DNA of 64,000 bases from Rhodocytophaga rosea (GCF_010119975.1 NZ_CP048222.1:3924501-3988500), one strand, 5' to 3'; shown: positions 24,149 through 34,128, numbered from the stretch's first letter. The notes: generated by a model from the sequence alone, not told the origin. Numbers and translations are program-made.

Positions 24149-25402
24149 TTACTGGCCATTTTCTCCAGAGAATACCTGGTCTTTTAAATAATTTGGAAAG
24201 ATGGTATAATGTATCTGCGATACTTTCTCAAGGAGCAACTCCCGTAAAGCATCCATATTCAACCCTTTTTCAGCAGAAATAAATACTGTATCAGTCGCAT
24301 GATGATTCATTACAGAATCTTTTAATCCCTCCAATGACATATGTCCTTCCTGGTGTTCTACATTATATGTATCCTGCTCATCTTCCTCTAAATGCCCATT
24401 AGTGCCACTGGAGGCAGCTAATAAATCTATTTTATTGAATACCAGAATAGTAGGCTTGTCAGCAGCAGCAATTTCAGCCAGAGTAGTGTTTACAATATCG
24501 ATCTGTTCTTCATAAGATGAATGTGAAGCGTCTACCACATGGAGAAGCAAATCTGCTTCCCGTATTTCATCTAGCGTAGATTTAAAACTTTCAACCAGCG
24601 TAGTAGGCAACTTGCGGATAAATCCTACTGTATCTGTGAGCAGAAAAGGAATCTGGTTAAAAACTACTTTACGGACCGTAGAATCTACGGTCGCAAATAG
24701 CTTGTTCTCAGCAAATACATCGGTTTTTGAAACAAGCCGCATTAAAGTAGATTTCCCCACATTGGTGTAGCCTACTAACGCCACTCTCACCATTTTATCT
24801 CTGGATTTTCGCTGAGTAAAACCTTGTTTTTCAATTTTATCCAGCTTATCCCGTAGGAGAGAGATTTTGTCGCGTACAATCCGGCGGTCAGTTTCCAGTT
24901 CTTTCTCGCCAGGACCTCTCATACCAATACCCCCTTTCTGCTTGGAAAGGTGCGACCACATTCTGGTAAGCCGTGGAAGCAGATACTGGTACTGCGCCAG
25001 TTCCACCTGTGTTTTAGCCTGCGATGTTTGCGCCCGTATAGAAAAGATGTTTAGAATCAGCAGGCTGCGGTCAAGAATTTTGCATTGCAATTCTGTTTCC
25101 AGATTACGTACTTGTGAAGGCGAGAGGTCATCGTCGAAGATAACCATGTCCACGGCTTTATCTTTTACAAAAGCCGTAATTTCCTCCAGTTTCCCTTTTC
25201 CTACAAAAGTCCTTGAATCTGGTTTATCTAGTTTCTGAGTAAAGCGATGCAGTGTTTTCACTCCTGAAGTTTCCGCCAGAAATGCAAGTTCATCTAAATA
25301 TTCTTTTGTCTTCTCTATCGATTGTTTGGAAGTAGCGAGTGCTACCAGCACCGCCGTCTCCTGTTTTTTGTCTGTAGTATGTAACTTTTGAGTGTAGTTC
25401 AT
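24149..25402 (-). CDS. hflX: GTPase HflX
   Basis: This ribosome-associated GTPase rescues or splits stalled 70S ribosomes. The N-terminal domain includes SGVKTLHRFTQKLDKPDSRTFVGKGK. The glycine-rich GGIGMRGPGEKELETDRR and a coiled coil (ISLLRDKLDKIEKQ) follow. The G domain has GYTNVGKST, DTVGF and NKID. Between NKID and the final SAEKG lies an extra acidic, His-rich stretch of about 40 residues (HLEEDEQDTYNVEHQEGH) not usual in HflX. The first in-frame ATG at 25402 suits the family. Confidence 0.93.
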   Translation of the reverse strand: MNYTQKLHTTDKKQETAVLVALATSKQSIEKTKEYLDELAFLAETSGVKTLHRFTQKLDKPDSRTFVGKGKLEEITAFVKDKAVDMVIFDDDLSPSQVRNLETELQCKILDRSLLILNIFSIRAQTSQAKTQVELAQYQYLLPRLTRMWSHLSKQKGGIGMRGPGEKELETDRRIVRDKISLLRDKLDKIEKQGFTQRKSRDKMVRVALVGYTNVGKSTLMRLVSKTDVFAENKLFATVDSTVRKVVFNQIPFLLTDTVGFIRKLPTTLVESFKSTLDEIREADLLLHVVDASHSSYEEQIDIVNTTLAEIAAADKPTILVFNKIDLLAASSGTNGHLEEDEQDTYNVEHQEGHMSLEGLKDSVMNHHATDTVFISAEKGLNMDALRELLLEKVSQIHYTIFPNYLKDQVFSGENGQ

Positions 25403-25757
25403 TTTACTAAAATTAAAACTTTCACAAGTTTCTTTACAAGAAGAGTTGCCATGTATTTTTGGTTCCCGGTTACCTTATTTTGTCAAATACTTCTAAAAAA
25501 CGCATGGAAGCGAAGGTAACAACAAAAAGAAATGATTAAAAGTATAAGATATATTACATGATAGAAATAAATCTGTGTAATACATTATTTATAATAAAAT
25601 TTGCATTGAATAGTTCATTTAACCGATACTTGTAATAGAAAGATAACAGGTAACATAAATTTAATATTTGTACGTTAAGACAGAGCTTGTAGAGGTATGA
25701 ACTGTTTACATACTTCTACTGCTGGGCTAACTGAATAATTCAACCGCCTACTCTGCT
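25403..25757. other. Intergenic region between hflX and the exopolysaccharide genes
   Basis: This divergent, AT-rich spacer holds promoters for both sides. Apart from the -7 element at 25758 I see no gene, repeat or RNA. Confidence 0.4.
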
Positions 25758-25765
25758 TATATTTG
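25758..25765 (+). promoter_or_regulatory. Promoter -7 element of the exopolysaccharide cluster
   Basis: TATATTTG is an exact TAnnTTTG match 17 bases before the ATG of the glycosyltransferase, implying a very short leader. The -33 element is not clear. Confidence 0.5.
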
Positions 25766-25782
25766 TTGAAAACTACCTTTAC

Positions 25783-26892
25783 ATGCGGATAGCTATCGTT
25801 TTAAATGCTTCCTGGAACATTTACAATTTCAGAATGGGGCTTATCCAGACTTTTCTGGAAACAGGACATGAAGTATACGCTATTGCTCCACCTGATGAAT
25901 ATTCAGAACGCTTAGTGGAAGTAGGCTGCCGATATATACCAGTTGATCTGGATAATAAAGGTTCACATCCGGTAAAAGACTTGGCGTATACAGCCAGTTT
26001 ATACAAGATATACAAAGCCATTAAACCTGACGCTATCCTCCACTATACCATTAAGCCAAATATTTATGGTACCATAGCAGCTTCCCTGCTTGGCTTAAAA
26101 GTAATCAATAATGTATCAGGTTTAGGTACTGTTTTCTTGAGAAATAACCTTACCAGTAAATTAGCTCAATTTTTGTACCGGCTTACCTTTACATTGCCTG
26201 ACAAAGTATTCTTTCAGAATCCGGACGACCGGAATCTGTTTATCAAACGGGGTCTGGTAAAAGAATCTATCACCGATGTATTACCCGGCTCAGGCATAGA
26301 TTTACAGAAATTCAGACCTTTGCCCTTCCGGCGGAACCATACTTTTACTTTCCTGCTGATTGCCAGATTACTGTATGATAAAGGAATAGTGGAATATATA
26401 GAAGCCATTCAGACATTGAAAAAAAGTGGCATACACGCAAAATTTCAACTGCTGGGCTTTAAAGACAATAGCTCTTCGGGTATTCCTGAAAGATTGCTGA
26501 ATCAGTGGATAGAAGCTGGCCTGGTAGATTACCTGGGGACTACTGACAATGTAACCCATTTTATTAACCATGCCGACTGTATAGTATTGCCCTCTTACCG
26601 AGAAGGCACCCCCCGTACTTTACTCGAAGCAGCGGCATTAGCTAAGCCACTGATTGCTACCAGAGTGCCTGGATGTATAGAAATTGTGGAACATGAGTAC
26701 AATGGATTTTTATGTGAGATGAAAAATAGCGTTGATCTTGCCCGGCAGATGCAGAAAATGACTAAGCTGGATAATTCATCTTTACATGAAATGGGTGAAG
26801 CGAGCCGGAGAAAAGTAGAGGAAAAGTTTGACGAGACGCTAGTAATTGATAAATATATGGAAGCAATTGGCTTGCATCAGGTTCCTGCCTGA
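25783..26892 (+). CDS. Glycosyltransferase family 4
   Basis: Two Rossmann halves are visible. The acceptor half starts IAIVLNASWNIYNFRMGLIQ, and the donor half has LPGSGIDLQKFRP, FLLIARLLYDKGIVEYI and the nucleotide-sugar motif PSYREGTPRTLLEAAALAKP. No membrane segment is present. The protein should transfer a sugar from a nucleotide donor to a lipid-linked oligosaccharide in the cytoplasm. It opens a run of same-strand exopolysaccharide genes to about 32.6 kb. The sugar is unknown, although rmlC just downstream hints at a deoxyhexose in the product. Confidence 0.88.
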   Translation: MRIAIVLNASWNIYNFRMGLIQTFLETGHEVYAIAPPDEYSERLVEVGCRYIPVDLDNKGSHPVKDLAYTASLYKIYKAIKPDAILHYTIKPNIYGTIAASLLGLKVINNVSGLGTVFLRNNLTSKLAQFLYRLTFTLPDKVFFQNPDDRNLFIKRGLVKESITDVLPGSGIDLQKFRPLPFRRNHTFTFLLIARLLYDKGIVEYIEAIQTLKKSGIHAKFQLLGFKDNSSSGIPERLLNQWIEAGLVDYLGTTDNVTHFINHADCIVLPSYREGTPRTLLEAAALAKPLIATRVPGCIEIVEHEYNGFLCEMKNSVDLARQMQKMTKLDNSSLHEMGEASRRKVEEKFDETLVIDKYMEAIGLHQVPA

Positions 26893-26982
26893 AAACAAAT
26901 CTGCGTAAATCATCTGCCAGAAGTGCTTTATTAGGAAATATTCTTATTTTTACAGATAAACGCAGTTGTACAAGCGATAAAC

Positions 26983-27519
26983 ATGATTTTTAAGACGACT
27001 AATATAAAAGGACTTGTAGAAATTTTTCCCCGTATTCTGGAAGATGAACGGGGAATATTTTTTGAAACATTTCAGCAAAAGTTATTTCTGGAAAATGGGG
27101 TTCCTTCTGAATTTGTTCAGGATAACCAGTCTTTTTCCCGTAAGGGAGTACTTAGAGGCTTGCATTTTCAAAAGAAGCCCTATGAACAAGGTAAATTAGT
27201 ACGGGTAATTACAGGTAAAGTGCTTGATATAGCGGTGGATATAAGGGAAGATTCTTCTACTTTTGGAAGGTATGTAGGGGTAATTCTTGATAGCCGGCTG
27301 AACAATATGTTGTATGTACCCGAGGGGTTTGCACATGGATTTGTTGCTTTGGAGGATTCTATCTTCAGTTATAAATGCACTAATTTCTACAACAAAGCAG
27401 CTGAATCCGGAATTATCTGGAACGACAAGCAATTGAATATAGACTGGGGAATAAGTAATCCGGTAGTATCCGAGAAAGACCAGGCTTTACCCTTATTACG
27501 GGAAGTAGTAATAGCTTAA
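26983..27519 (+). CDS. rfbC: dTDP-4-dehydrorhamnose 3,5-epimerase
   Basis: At 178 residues it is full length for RmlC. Conserved segments are EDERGIFFETF, FVQDNQSFSRKGVLRGLHFQ (with the active-site His), GKVLDIAVDIREDSSTFG and YVPEGFAHGFVAL. It epimerises C3 and C5 of dTDP-4-keto-6-deoxyglucose on the way to dTDP-L-rhamnose. The partners RmlA, RmlB and RmlD are not in the window, so they must be encoded elsewhere or the product is a different deoxysugar. Confidence 0.93.
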   Translation: MIFKTTNIKGLVEIFPRILEDERGIFFETFQQKLFLENGVPSEFVQDNQSFSRKGVLRGLHFQKKPYEQGKLVRVITGKVLDIAVDIREDSSTFGRYVGVILDSRLNNMLYVPEGFAHGFVALEDSIFSYKCTNFYNKAAESGIIWNDKQLNIDWGISNPVVSEKDQALPLLREVVIA

Positions 27520-27628
27520 TTGGCAGCAAAGCTGATTAAAATCCGGTGATACTATTAATAATCCGGATAGTAATGAATAAGAATTTAATTGCCTGCATTT
27601 TATACCCGGCGCAAAGAACCCTGCTCAG

Positions 27629-28396
27629 ATGGCCCAACATTTCTTTTTATATATAGTTATTCTGTTACTTTCTTCCTGCAATATGCGGCAGCATGTGATG
27701 TTTAAAACTGAAACTTCCAGAATTCCGGCAGGCTTAGCTGTATCAGTAAATCAGGCCGAAAAAAATTATGTGATTCAAAAAAATGATTACCTGGAAGTAA
27801 GCCTGTATTCAAATAAGGGCGAAAGAATGATTAACCTCAATATTGAAAATGCTGGTACAGGTACCAATCAGAATAATCTTCAGCAGGCACAGCCAGCCCG
27901 TTTTCTGGTGCAGAATAATGGTTTTGTGAAATTGCCGATGGTCGGCTTAGTACAATTAGAAGGATTTACCTTATACAAGGCCGATAGTTTATTAGAGCAG
28001 GCGTTTACTGCTTTTTATGAAGAACCTTTTGTAAGTACCCGTTTTGCCAATAAAAGAGTAGTAGTGCTGGCTCCCAATAGAGGTTTAGTAATACCCTTAA
28101 CGAATGAAAGTATGAGCTTGATTGAAATAATAGCATTAAGCGGGGGCATAGGTGACAATGCACGTGTTGGCGATATCCGCTTAATCCGGGGAGATTTGAA
28201 TAATCCTGAAGTACATGTGATAGACTTATCTACCATTGAAGGTATGCGCAAGGCTGACCTTACGTTGCAACCTAATGATATTGTGTATATAGAACCATCC
28301 CGCCGTTTATTCCGCGAAACACTGGCAGAAGTTACACCTATATTAAGCTTGCTTACGTCTATTGTTACATTAATTGTTCTTGCACAACGTTTATGA
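27629..28396 (+). CDS. Polysaccharide export outer-membrane lipoprotein (Wza/OPX-like)
   Basis: The signal ends in LLLSSC, a lipobox, placing the lipid at about Cys17. A poly_export/SLBB arrangement follows: YVIQKNDYLEVSLYSNKGE, FVKLPMVGLVQLEGFTLYKADSLLEQAF, then a second domain with ISLSGGIGDNAR-like sequence (LIEIIALSGGIGDNARVGDIRLIRG). The C-terminus is a hydrophobic helix (PILSLLTSIVTLIVLAQ), as in OPX proteins that cross the outer membrane. It works with the co-polymerase/kinase encoded next. Confidence 0.9.
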   Translation: MAQHFFLYIVILLLSSCNMRQHVMFKTETSRIPAGLAVSVNQAEKNYVIQKNDYLEVSLYSNKGERMINLNIENAGTGTNQNNLQQAQPARFLVQNNGFVKLPMVGLVQLEGFTLYKADSLLEQAFTAFYEEPFVSTRFANKRVVVLAPNRGLVIPLTNESMSLIEIIALSGGIGDNARVGDIRLIRGDLNNPEVHVIDLSTIEGMRKADLTLQPNDIVYIEPSRRLFRETLAEVTPILSLLTSIVTLIVLAQRL

Positions 28397-28415
28397 AATA
28401 AATAGTAGAAACAAT

Positions 28416-30857
28416 ATGTCAATAAATAATGGTAAAGGTCCGGATGTAGAAGAACCCCAGATGATTTCCTTTAACCGGCAGGCAGAGCAGGAAGAAGAGG
28501 ATACCTTACTGGGTGGGCTGGATTTGATACGGCTGTACCACATCTTAAAAAGAAATATATTCTGGCTGATTCTAATCCCAATGATCTCCTTGCTGGGCGG
28601 ATACCTATATCTGCGGTATACAAAGCCCTTATATGAATCTTCCTCTAGTATTAAACTGGAAGTAAAGCGGGAGGCTAGTGTACTGGGATTAAACGGAGTA
28701 AATGCGGTGGAAGACATGTCTGCTAACTTGTCGGGTGAAATAGAGCTTATCCGTTCCAAACTTATTTATGATGAAGTGATCAAGCGAATGGATATGTCTG
28801 TCAGTTATTATGCATACGGACAAATTCTGGAAGAAGAAAGATACAAAAATTCACCTTTTATAGTGAACTTTGATGCCACCAGCAATGTACCCTATGACCG
28901 GCCATTTGATGTACAATTGTTAAATAACTCGCAGTATGAGTTGACTTATAAGCAGGGGAGTAATGATGTGAGTAATACCTATACATTTGGCCAGGCTGTA
29001 AATCTGGATAATTTCCGTTTTACAATAGATACTACTGCACAGTATTCATCAGAGCTAGACAACAACAAGTATTATTTCCGAATCAACAGTGCCGGAGCGC
29101 TAATCAACTACTTAGCTTCCAATATCCGCGTAGATGTACTCAACCAGATGGCCAATAGCCTCGGTATTTCTTTTAAAGATCATAGTATTGCCAAAGCCCG
29201 TGATATAGTAAATACCATTGACAGTGTCTATTTAACTAAGACGCTGGAGATTAAAAATACCTCTAATAAGAAGAAAATTGAGTTTCTGGAAGGTCAGCTT
29301 CTGGCTACAGAAAAAAATCTGGAAAAATACGAACTCGAGCAGGAAGATTTTATTGTAAAAAACCGGACCACCGATGTAAAATCAGATGTTAGCAAGTTTG
29401 TCACTAATATTGAGGAGCTTAATAAGCAGCGGACAGAATTAAACAGCCAGCTTTCTCTGCTTAGAAATTTGCAAAATATTATTGAGACAGAAGGCGATCT
29501 GGCTTCTTTCATTCCTTCTATACCATTGCTTACTGATCAACAATTAGGTGAGCTTACTCAAAATATTAATAAGTTACAGCAGGAAAAAGCACTTGCGTTG
29601 GCCTCAAGTAAGTCAACTACATTTGCGATTCAATCGAAGAATCAGGCAATTGAAATAGCAAAAAACAGTATTTCAGAACTTATTGACCAGGACAGGAAAA
29701 TATTGCTGGAAAAAATCCGGATGACTAATGATAAAATCAATGAATTAGAGAACAAACTAACTGATCTTCCATCTAAAGGTACACAATATACCAAAATACA
29801 GCGTTTTTATGACCTATATGAGAAGTACTATCTGCTGATTATGGATAGAAAAGCGGAATTAGGTATTGCTGAGGCAGGCACAGTTCCAGAGTTTGTTATT
29901 CTCTCCCCTGCCAGCACCCCAACCAATCCTATATATCCCAACCGGGTGATGGTATATGCCGGGGCAGGTGCATTTGGCTTACTTATCAGTATGGTAGCGC
30001 TTACTTTAAAATACATTCTGCACGATACCATTTCTAACCAGCGGGAACTGGAGCGAACCACTACGGCACCTATCCTGGGAGCTATTCCGATTTATTCCAA
30101 AGAGAAAATGGACACATCCAGGTTGATTGTAAACCGCAACCCCAGAGCATCTATCAGCGAAGCTTTCCGAACCATCCGGACAAATATGGAATTTGTGTTG
30201 CCAGCTGGTAAGAAGAAAAGAATTATCGCTGTAACCTCAACAGTAAGTGGTGAAGGAAAAACGTTTGTTGCCCTTAACCTTGGTGGAGTAATTGCGTTAT
30301 CTGATACAAAAGTGGTAATTATTGACCTTGATATGCGCAAGCCTAAAATCCATCTGGCCTTTGAGGAAGAAAATTACAATGGTATTAGTACAATTCTGAT
30401 TGGTAAGCATAAGCTGGCAGAATGTGTTCGGAAAACTCCGATTGATTCCCTGGATTTTATTGGTGCCGGACCAACGCCTCCTAATCCTTCTGAATTACTC
30501 CTCCGGCCCGAATTTGATATTTTATTACAGGAACTGCACCAATTATACGATGTTATTGTTATTGATACACCGCCGGTTGGACTGGTTACTGATGGGATAC
30601 TGGTGATGAAGCGGGCTGATCTACCAGTATATGTGATTCGGGCGGATTATTCAAAAAGATATTTTGCCAAAAACGTGAATAAATTGATTAAAAATAATAA
30701 TTTCAGTAAACTTTCTATTATCCTGAATGCTTTCCGTCACCTGAGCCAGTATGGATATGGATACGATTACAGCTATTATCAGGGATATGCAGATGATGAC
30801 AATGCAGAGGCATCGAATGCAAAGAAATTTAAAGGCTTGCTAGCCAAAAGCAAATGA
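28416..30857 (+). CDS. Wzc-like polysaccharide co-polymerase and tyrosine autokinase
   Basis: The ATG at 28416 starts MSINNGKGPDVEEP. An in-frame upstream start at 28374 overlaps the previous gene and is less likely. The layout is an N-terminal membrane segment (IFWLILIPMISLLGGYLYL), a periplasmic Wzz domain with long coiled coils, a second membrane segment (VMVYAGAGAFGLLISMVAL), then a BY-kinase domain with Walker A TVSGEGKT, Walker A' VVIIDLDMRKP and Walker B VIVIDTPPVG. A tyrosine cluster YGYGYDYSYYQGY near the end is the autophosphorylation site. It controls chain length and export. Confidence 0.93.
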   Translation: MSINNGKGPDVEEPQMISFNRQAEQEEEDTLLGGLDLIRLYHILKRNIFWLILIPMISLLGGYLYLRYTKPLYESSSSIKLEVKREASVLGLNGVNAVEDMSANLSGEIELIRSKLIYDEVIKRMDMSVSYYAYGQILEEERYKNSPFIVNFDATSNVPYDRPFDVQLLNNSQYELTYKQGSNDVSNTYTFGQAVNLDNFRFTIDTTAQYSSELDNNKYYFRINSAGALINYLASNIRVDVLNQMANSLGISFKDHSIAKARDIVNTIDSVYLTKTLEIKNTSNKKKIEFLEGQLLATEKNLEKYELEQEDFIVKNRTTDVKSDVSKFVTNIEELNKQRTELNSQLSLLRNLQNIIETEGDLASFIPSIPLLTDQQLGELTQNINKLQQEKALALASSKSTTFAIQSKNQAIEIAKNSISELIDQDRKILLEKIRMTNDKINELENKLTDLPSKGTQYTKIQRFYDLYEKYYLLIMDRKAELGIAEAGTVPEFVILSPASTPTNPIYPNRVMVYAGAGAFGLLISMVALTLKYILHDTISNQRELERTTTAPILGAIPIYSKEKMDTSRLIVNRNPRASISEAFRTIRTNMEFVLPAGKKKRIIAVTSTVSGEGKTFVALNLGGVIALSDTKVVIIDLDMRKPKIHLAFEEENYNGISTILIGKHKLAECVRKTPIDSLDFIGAGPTPPNPSELLLRPEFDILLQELHQLYDVIVIDTPPVGLVTDGILVMKRADLPVYVIRADYSKRYFAKNVNKLIKNNNFSKLSIILNAFRHLSQYGYGYDYSYYQGYADDDNAEASNAKKFKGLLAKSK

Positions 30858-31594
30858 TCTCGTTCTTTAAACGAAGCGCCAGTAAATTAAATGGTAAAAA
30901 TGCTGTTGCGATCACAACAGATATGCACGCTCATTTTTTGCCTGGTATTGATGATGGGGCTTCGGATATGGTGGAATCGTTGTTGTTGATCCAGAAATTA
31001 ATGGAATCTGGCTATAAAAAGCTAATCGCTACCCCTCATGTGATGAGCGATTTTTTCAAGAATACTCCGGAAATTATTCTTGGAAAATTAGCAGAAGTGA
31101 AGGAGGCTGTAGCTCTGCAGGGATGGCCGATTGAAATAGAAGCGGCAGCTGAATATTACCTGGATGAATTTTTCATTGAAAAACTCAAAAAGGAAGAACC
31201 TTTATTAACTTTTGGCGACCGGTATCTGCTCTTTGAAACTTCATTTATCAATCAGCCGGTAAATTTGCATGAAGCTATCTTTCTGATGCAGTCTTTACAT
31301 TATAAACCAGTATTGGCGCATCCGGAAAGATATATGTACTTGCAGGATAATTTTGCCAAATGTACTGAGTTATTCCAGAACGGAGTTTTGCTTCAGATAA
31401 ATATAAATTCATTATCAGGCTATTATTCAGTTCCTGCACAATTACTGGCCGAACGGTTAATTGACCTGAAAATGGTGCATTTTGCCGGCACCGACTGTCA
31501 TGCCATTAAGCACATCAAAGGGCTACAGATGGCTAAATCAAAAAAATATTATTCTAAATTACTGGAGGCTGGCCTGCTAAATCATAAGATCTAA
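30854..31594 (+). CDS. CpsB/YwqE-type PHP tyrosine-protein phosphatase
   Basis: The PHP metal-binding motifs are DMHAHFLPGIDDGASD, ATPHVMSDFF, LAHPERYMYL and AGTDCHAIKH. This manganese-dependent phosphatase family removes phosphate from the tyrosine tail of BY-kinases. Its start overlaps the kinase stop by four bases (ATGA), which couples translation of the kinase and its phosphatase. A 246-residue length is normal. No low-molecular-weight Wzb-type phosphatase is present. Confidence 0.9.
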   Translation: MISFFKRSASKLNGKNAVAITTDMHAHFLPGIDDGASDMVESLLLIQKLMESGYKKLIATPHVMSDFFKNTPEIILGKLAEVKEAVALQGWPIEIEAAAEYYLDEFFIEKLKKEEPLLTFGDRYLLFETSFINQPVNLHEAIFLMQSLHYKPVLAHPERYMYLQDNFAKCTELFQNGVLLQININSLSGYYSVPAQLLAERLIDLKMVHFAGTDCHAIKHIKGLQMAKSKKYYSKLLEAGLLNHKI

Positions 31595-31644
31595 ATAAAC
31601 CGGCAGTAAGTTCAGTTCCTGTTTTCATCCTTAACTTTTTCCGT

Positions 31645-32613
31645 ATGATAGTAATTACTGGCTGTAATGGCCTGGTTGGCAGTTTCATAGCCAGAAAGTT
31701 CCTACAGGAAGGATTTAAGATACGTGCCTTAAAAAGAACCGACAGTGACCTGAGTTTGGTGGCTGACATTGCCTCAGCTATTGAATGGATAGAAGGCGAT
31801 GTACTCGATCTGGCGCAACTTACCGCTGCCATGCAAGGAGCTGATGCTGTTATTCATGCAGCAGCTATTGTATCTTTTACTCCTGCCGATCAGGAAAGTA
31901 TGCTGAAAATAAACGTAGAGGGTACTTCTAATGTGGTGAACACTTGCCTGGCAACAGGAATAAAAAAATTGTGTTTTGTAAGTTCGATAGCAGCAATCGG
32001 TCGGAAAAAAAATATTTGGGAGGTCAGTGAAGAATCTCAATGGGAAGAATCTCCTTATAATTCTTACTACGCCAAAAGCAAGTACCTGGCTGAGTTAGAG
32101 GTATGGCGGGGGATTGCTGAAGGACTGTCTGCAGTAATTGTAAATCCTTCGGTAATATTGGGGCCAGGAAACTGGCACAAAAGCAGCACAAAATTGTTTA
32201 AGTATATATGGGACGAAAAGCCTTTTTATACAGCAGGTAGTATGAACTATGTAGATGTTAGAGACGTTGCTGATATTATTTTTAGGCTAATAAATTCTGA
32301 AATTACATCGGAAAGGTTTATATTGAATGCAGGAAGCATAAAAATAAAAGACTTGTTTGGAAAAATAGCAGCTGCGTTTGGTAAGAAAAAACCTGCTATA
32401 CAGGTTTCACCGCTTATGGCTCAAATTGCCTGGCGGCTGGAATTTCTGAGAAGTTTAATCAGCGGAAGTTCGCCGCTGGTTACCCGGGAGACTGCCTTAC
32501 TTGCTCAAAAAGATTATTTTTATACTAACCAGAAAGTACAACAAAAGCTGCAGTATACGTTCAGAACACTAGAGGATACTATCGGCTGGACATGCATGAA
32601 GCTTAGTAAATAA
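31645..32613 (+). CDS. NAD(P)-dependent epimerase/dehydratase (extended SDR)
   Basis: The N-terminal Rossmann motif is ITGCNGLVGSFIA, followed by VIHAAAIVSF and the catalytic SSIAAIG...YYAKSKYLAEL (Tyr-x-x-x-Lys). NPSVILGPGNW is typical of dihydroflavonol-4-reductase-like members. The substrate is not determinable; position next to the capsule genes suggests a sugar or lipid-linked intermediate. It starts 50 bases after the phosphatase gene. Confidence 0.85.
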   Translation: MIVITGCNGLVGSFIARKFLQEGFKIRALKRTDSDLSLVADIASAIEWIEGDVLDLAQLTAAMQGADAVIHAAAIVSFTPADQESMLKINVEGTSNVVNTCLATGIKKLCFVSSIAAIGRKKNIWEVSEESQWEESPYNSYYAKSKYLAELEVWRGIAEGLSAVIVNPSVILGPGNWHKSSTKLFKYIWDEKPFYTAGSMNYVDVRDVADIIFRLINSEITSERFILNAGSIKIKDLFGKIAAAFGKKKPAIQVSPLMAQIAWRLEFLRSLISGSSPLVTRETALLAQKDYFYTNQKVQQKLQYTFRTLEDTIGWTCMKLSK

Positions 32614-32682
32614 AACAGGTAGCGATATATTGGGAAGCACTACTTGTTTGGTACATATTTTAACGAATTAACAAATCAGATA

Positions 32683-34092
32683 ATGGGAAACGAATTTAAA
32701 GACAAAGAAGAGGGACAGGATGCCGTTCGCAGATTTGAAGAAATGCTGAAAGAAGGCGGGCCTGTTTTTCTTGACCTGGAAATATATGAATCTGCAATCG
32801 GCCAGTATATGGATGAAGGAAATTATCAGAAAGCACTCACTGCCTGCAACTATGCCCTCGAACAGTATCCATATTCTGTGGAAATTATGCTGGACAAATC
32901 TCAGTTACTGGTTAATACCCAGAATTTCGAAGATGCTCTGGAATTATTGGACAAAGCCTCCTTATTTAATCCTAATGATACAGAAGTGATGTTTCTGAGA
33001 GGCACTGTACTTTCGTTGATTGGCGATTATGAAAAATCGGTAGAAGTACTGGAGAATGTACTGTTATGGTCGGAGGAGAAAGATGATGTATATTACAATA
33101 TAGGTCTGGCTTACCAGAGCTGGGGGAAATACGACCTGGCCATCGAGAATTACAAAAATGCGATTAACTGCAATATCAATAATGAGAATGCTTTGTATGA
33201 ACTGGCATTCTGCTTAGATATTACTGGCGAACTGGAGGAAAGTTTATCCTACTATCAGCAATTCATTGACAATGACCCTTATTCGCATAATGCCTGGTAC
33301 AATATTGGTATTGCTTATAGTAAATTGGAGCGTTTTACCGATGCAGTGAAAGCCTATGAATATGCGGTATTGATTAAAGAAGATTTTGCTTCTGCCTATT
33401 ATAATATGGGCAATGCGTATATGAATCTGGAAGAGTATCAGCAGGCCAAAGAATCCTATAAGAAAACCCTTGAACTGGAAAAGGATGAGCCTAACCCGGA
33501 AACTTTTTGTTGCCTGGCAGCTACTTACGAACGTACCGGCCAGTTTGACATAGCAATTACCTACTATAAAAAAGCCGTTAAAATTGATAGTCTGTGGGAT
33601 GAAGGCTGGTATGGCATCGGCATGTGTCTGGATGCACAGGAAAAATGGTTTGAAGCCATTCATTTCTTCCGGAAAGCTATTCAGCTGAACCCTGAAAATT
33701 ATGAATATTGGCTGGCTGTTGCTGAAGCCGAAGCCCAGGTAGGTAATATTGTATCCAGTCTGGAAGCTTATGAACATGCCAGTCAGCTAGAGCCTGCTAA
33801 TCCGGATGTATGGCTTAACTGGTCGCTGTTGCTGTATGAACAAGGAGATTACAGCAAAGCCATTGGTTTGATAGAAGAAGCCATAGAAGAAATGCCGGAA
33901 GAAGCTGAGTTGTATTACCGGGCTACTGCTTACTTAATTCATGATGGTAAATACAAGGAAGCTTTTCAGTTTCTGGAAAATGCACTTATACTTGATTTTG
34001 ACAAACATACCTATCTGTTTGAGTTCTTTCCGGAACTGGAAACACAGAAAGCACTGTACAAAATTATTGACCAATACAGAAATGATAAGTAA
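32683..34092 (+). CDS. TPR-repeat protein
   Basis: From the ATG at 32683 the protein is 470 residues and almost all TPR units of 34 residues, about a dozen, for example AIGQYMDEGNYQKALTACNY, YYNIGLAYQSWGKYDLAIE and AWYNIGIAYSKLERFTDAVK. There is no signal peptide or lipobox, so it is likely a cytoplasmic scaffold. The longer frame from a TTG at 32644 is less plausible. It may be the last gene of the exopolysaccharide run, and a terminator follows. Confidence 0.85.
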   Translation: MGNEFKDKEEGQDAVRRFEEMLKEGGPVFLDLEIYESAIGQYMDEGNYQKALTACNYALEQYPYSVEIMLDKSQLLVNTQNFEDALELLDKASLFNPNDTEVMFLRGTVLSLIGDYEKSVEVLENVLLWSEEKDDVYYNIGLAYQSWGKYDLAIENYKNAINCNINNENALYELAFCLDITGELEESLSYYQQFIDNDPYSHNAWYNIGIAYSKLERFTDAVKAYEYAVLIKEDFASAYYNMGNAYMNLEEYQQAKESYKKTLELEKDEPNPETFCCLAATYERTGQFDIAITYYKKAVKIDSLWDEGWYGIGMCLDAQEKWFEAIHFFRKAIQLNPENYEYWLAVAEAEAQVGNIVSSLEAYEHASQLEPANPDVWLNWSLLLYEQGDYSKAIGLIEEAIEEMPEEAELYYRATAYLIHDGKYKEAFQFLENALILDFDKHTYLFEFFPELETQKALYKIIDQYRNDK

Positions 34093-34128
34093 GTTTTATC
34101 AAATAGTCGTTAGTATTTAGTTACTTTG

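Noticed and set aside
28374-28416. Upstream start for the Wzc-like kinase
   Set aside because: It overlaps the preceding gene and adds residues unlike the family; the ATG at 28416 is better.
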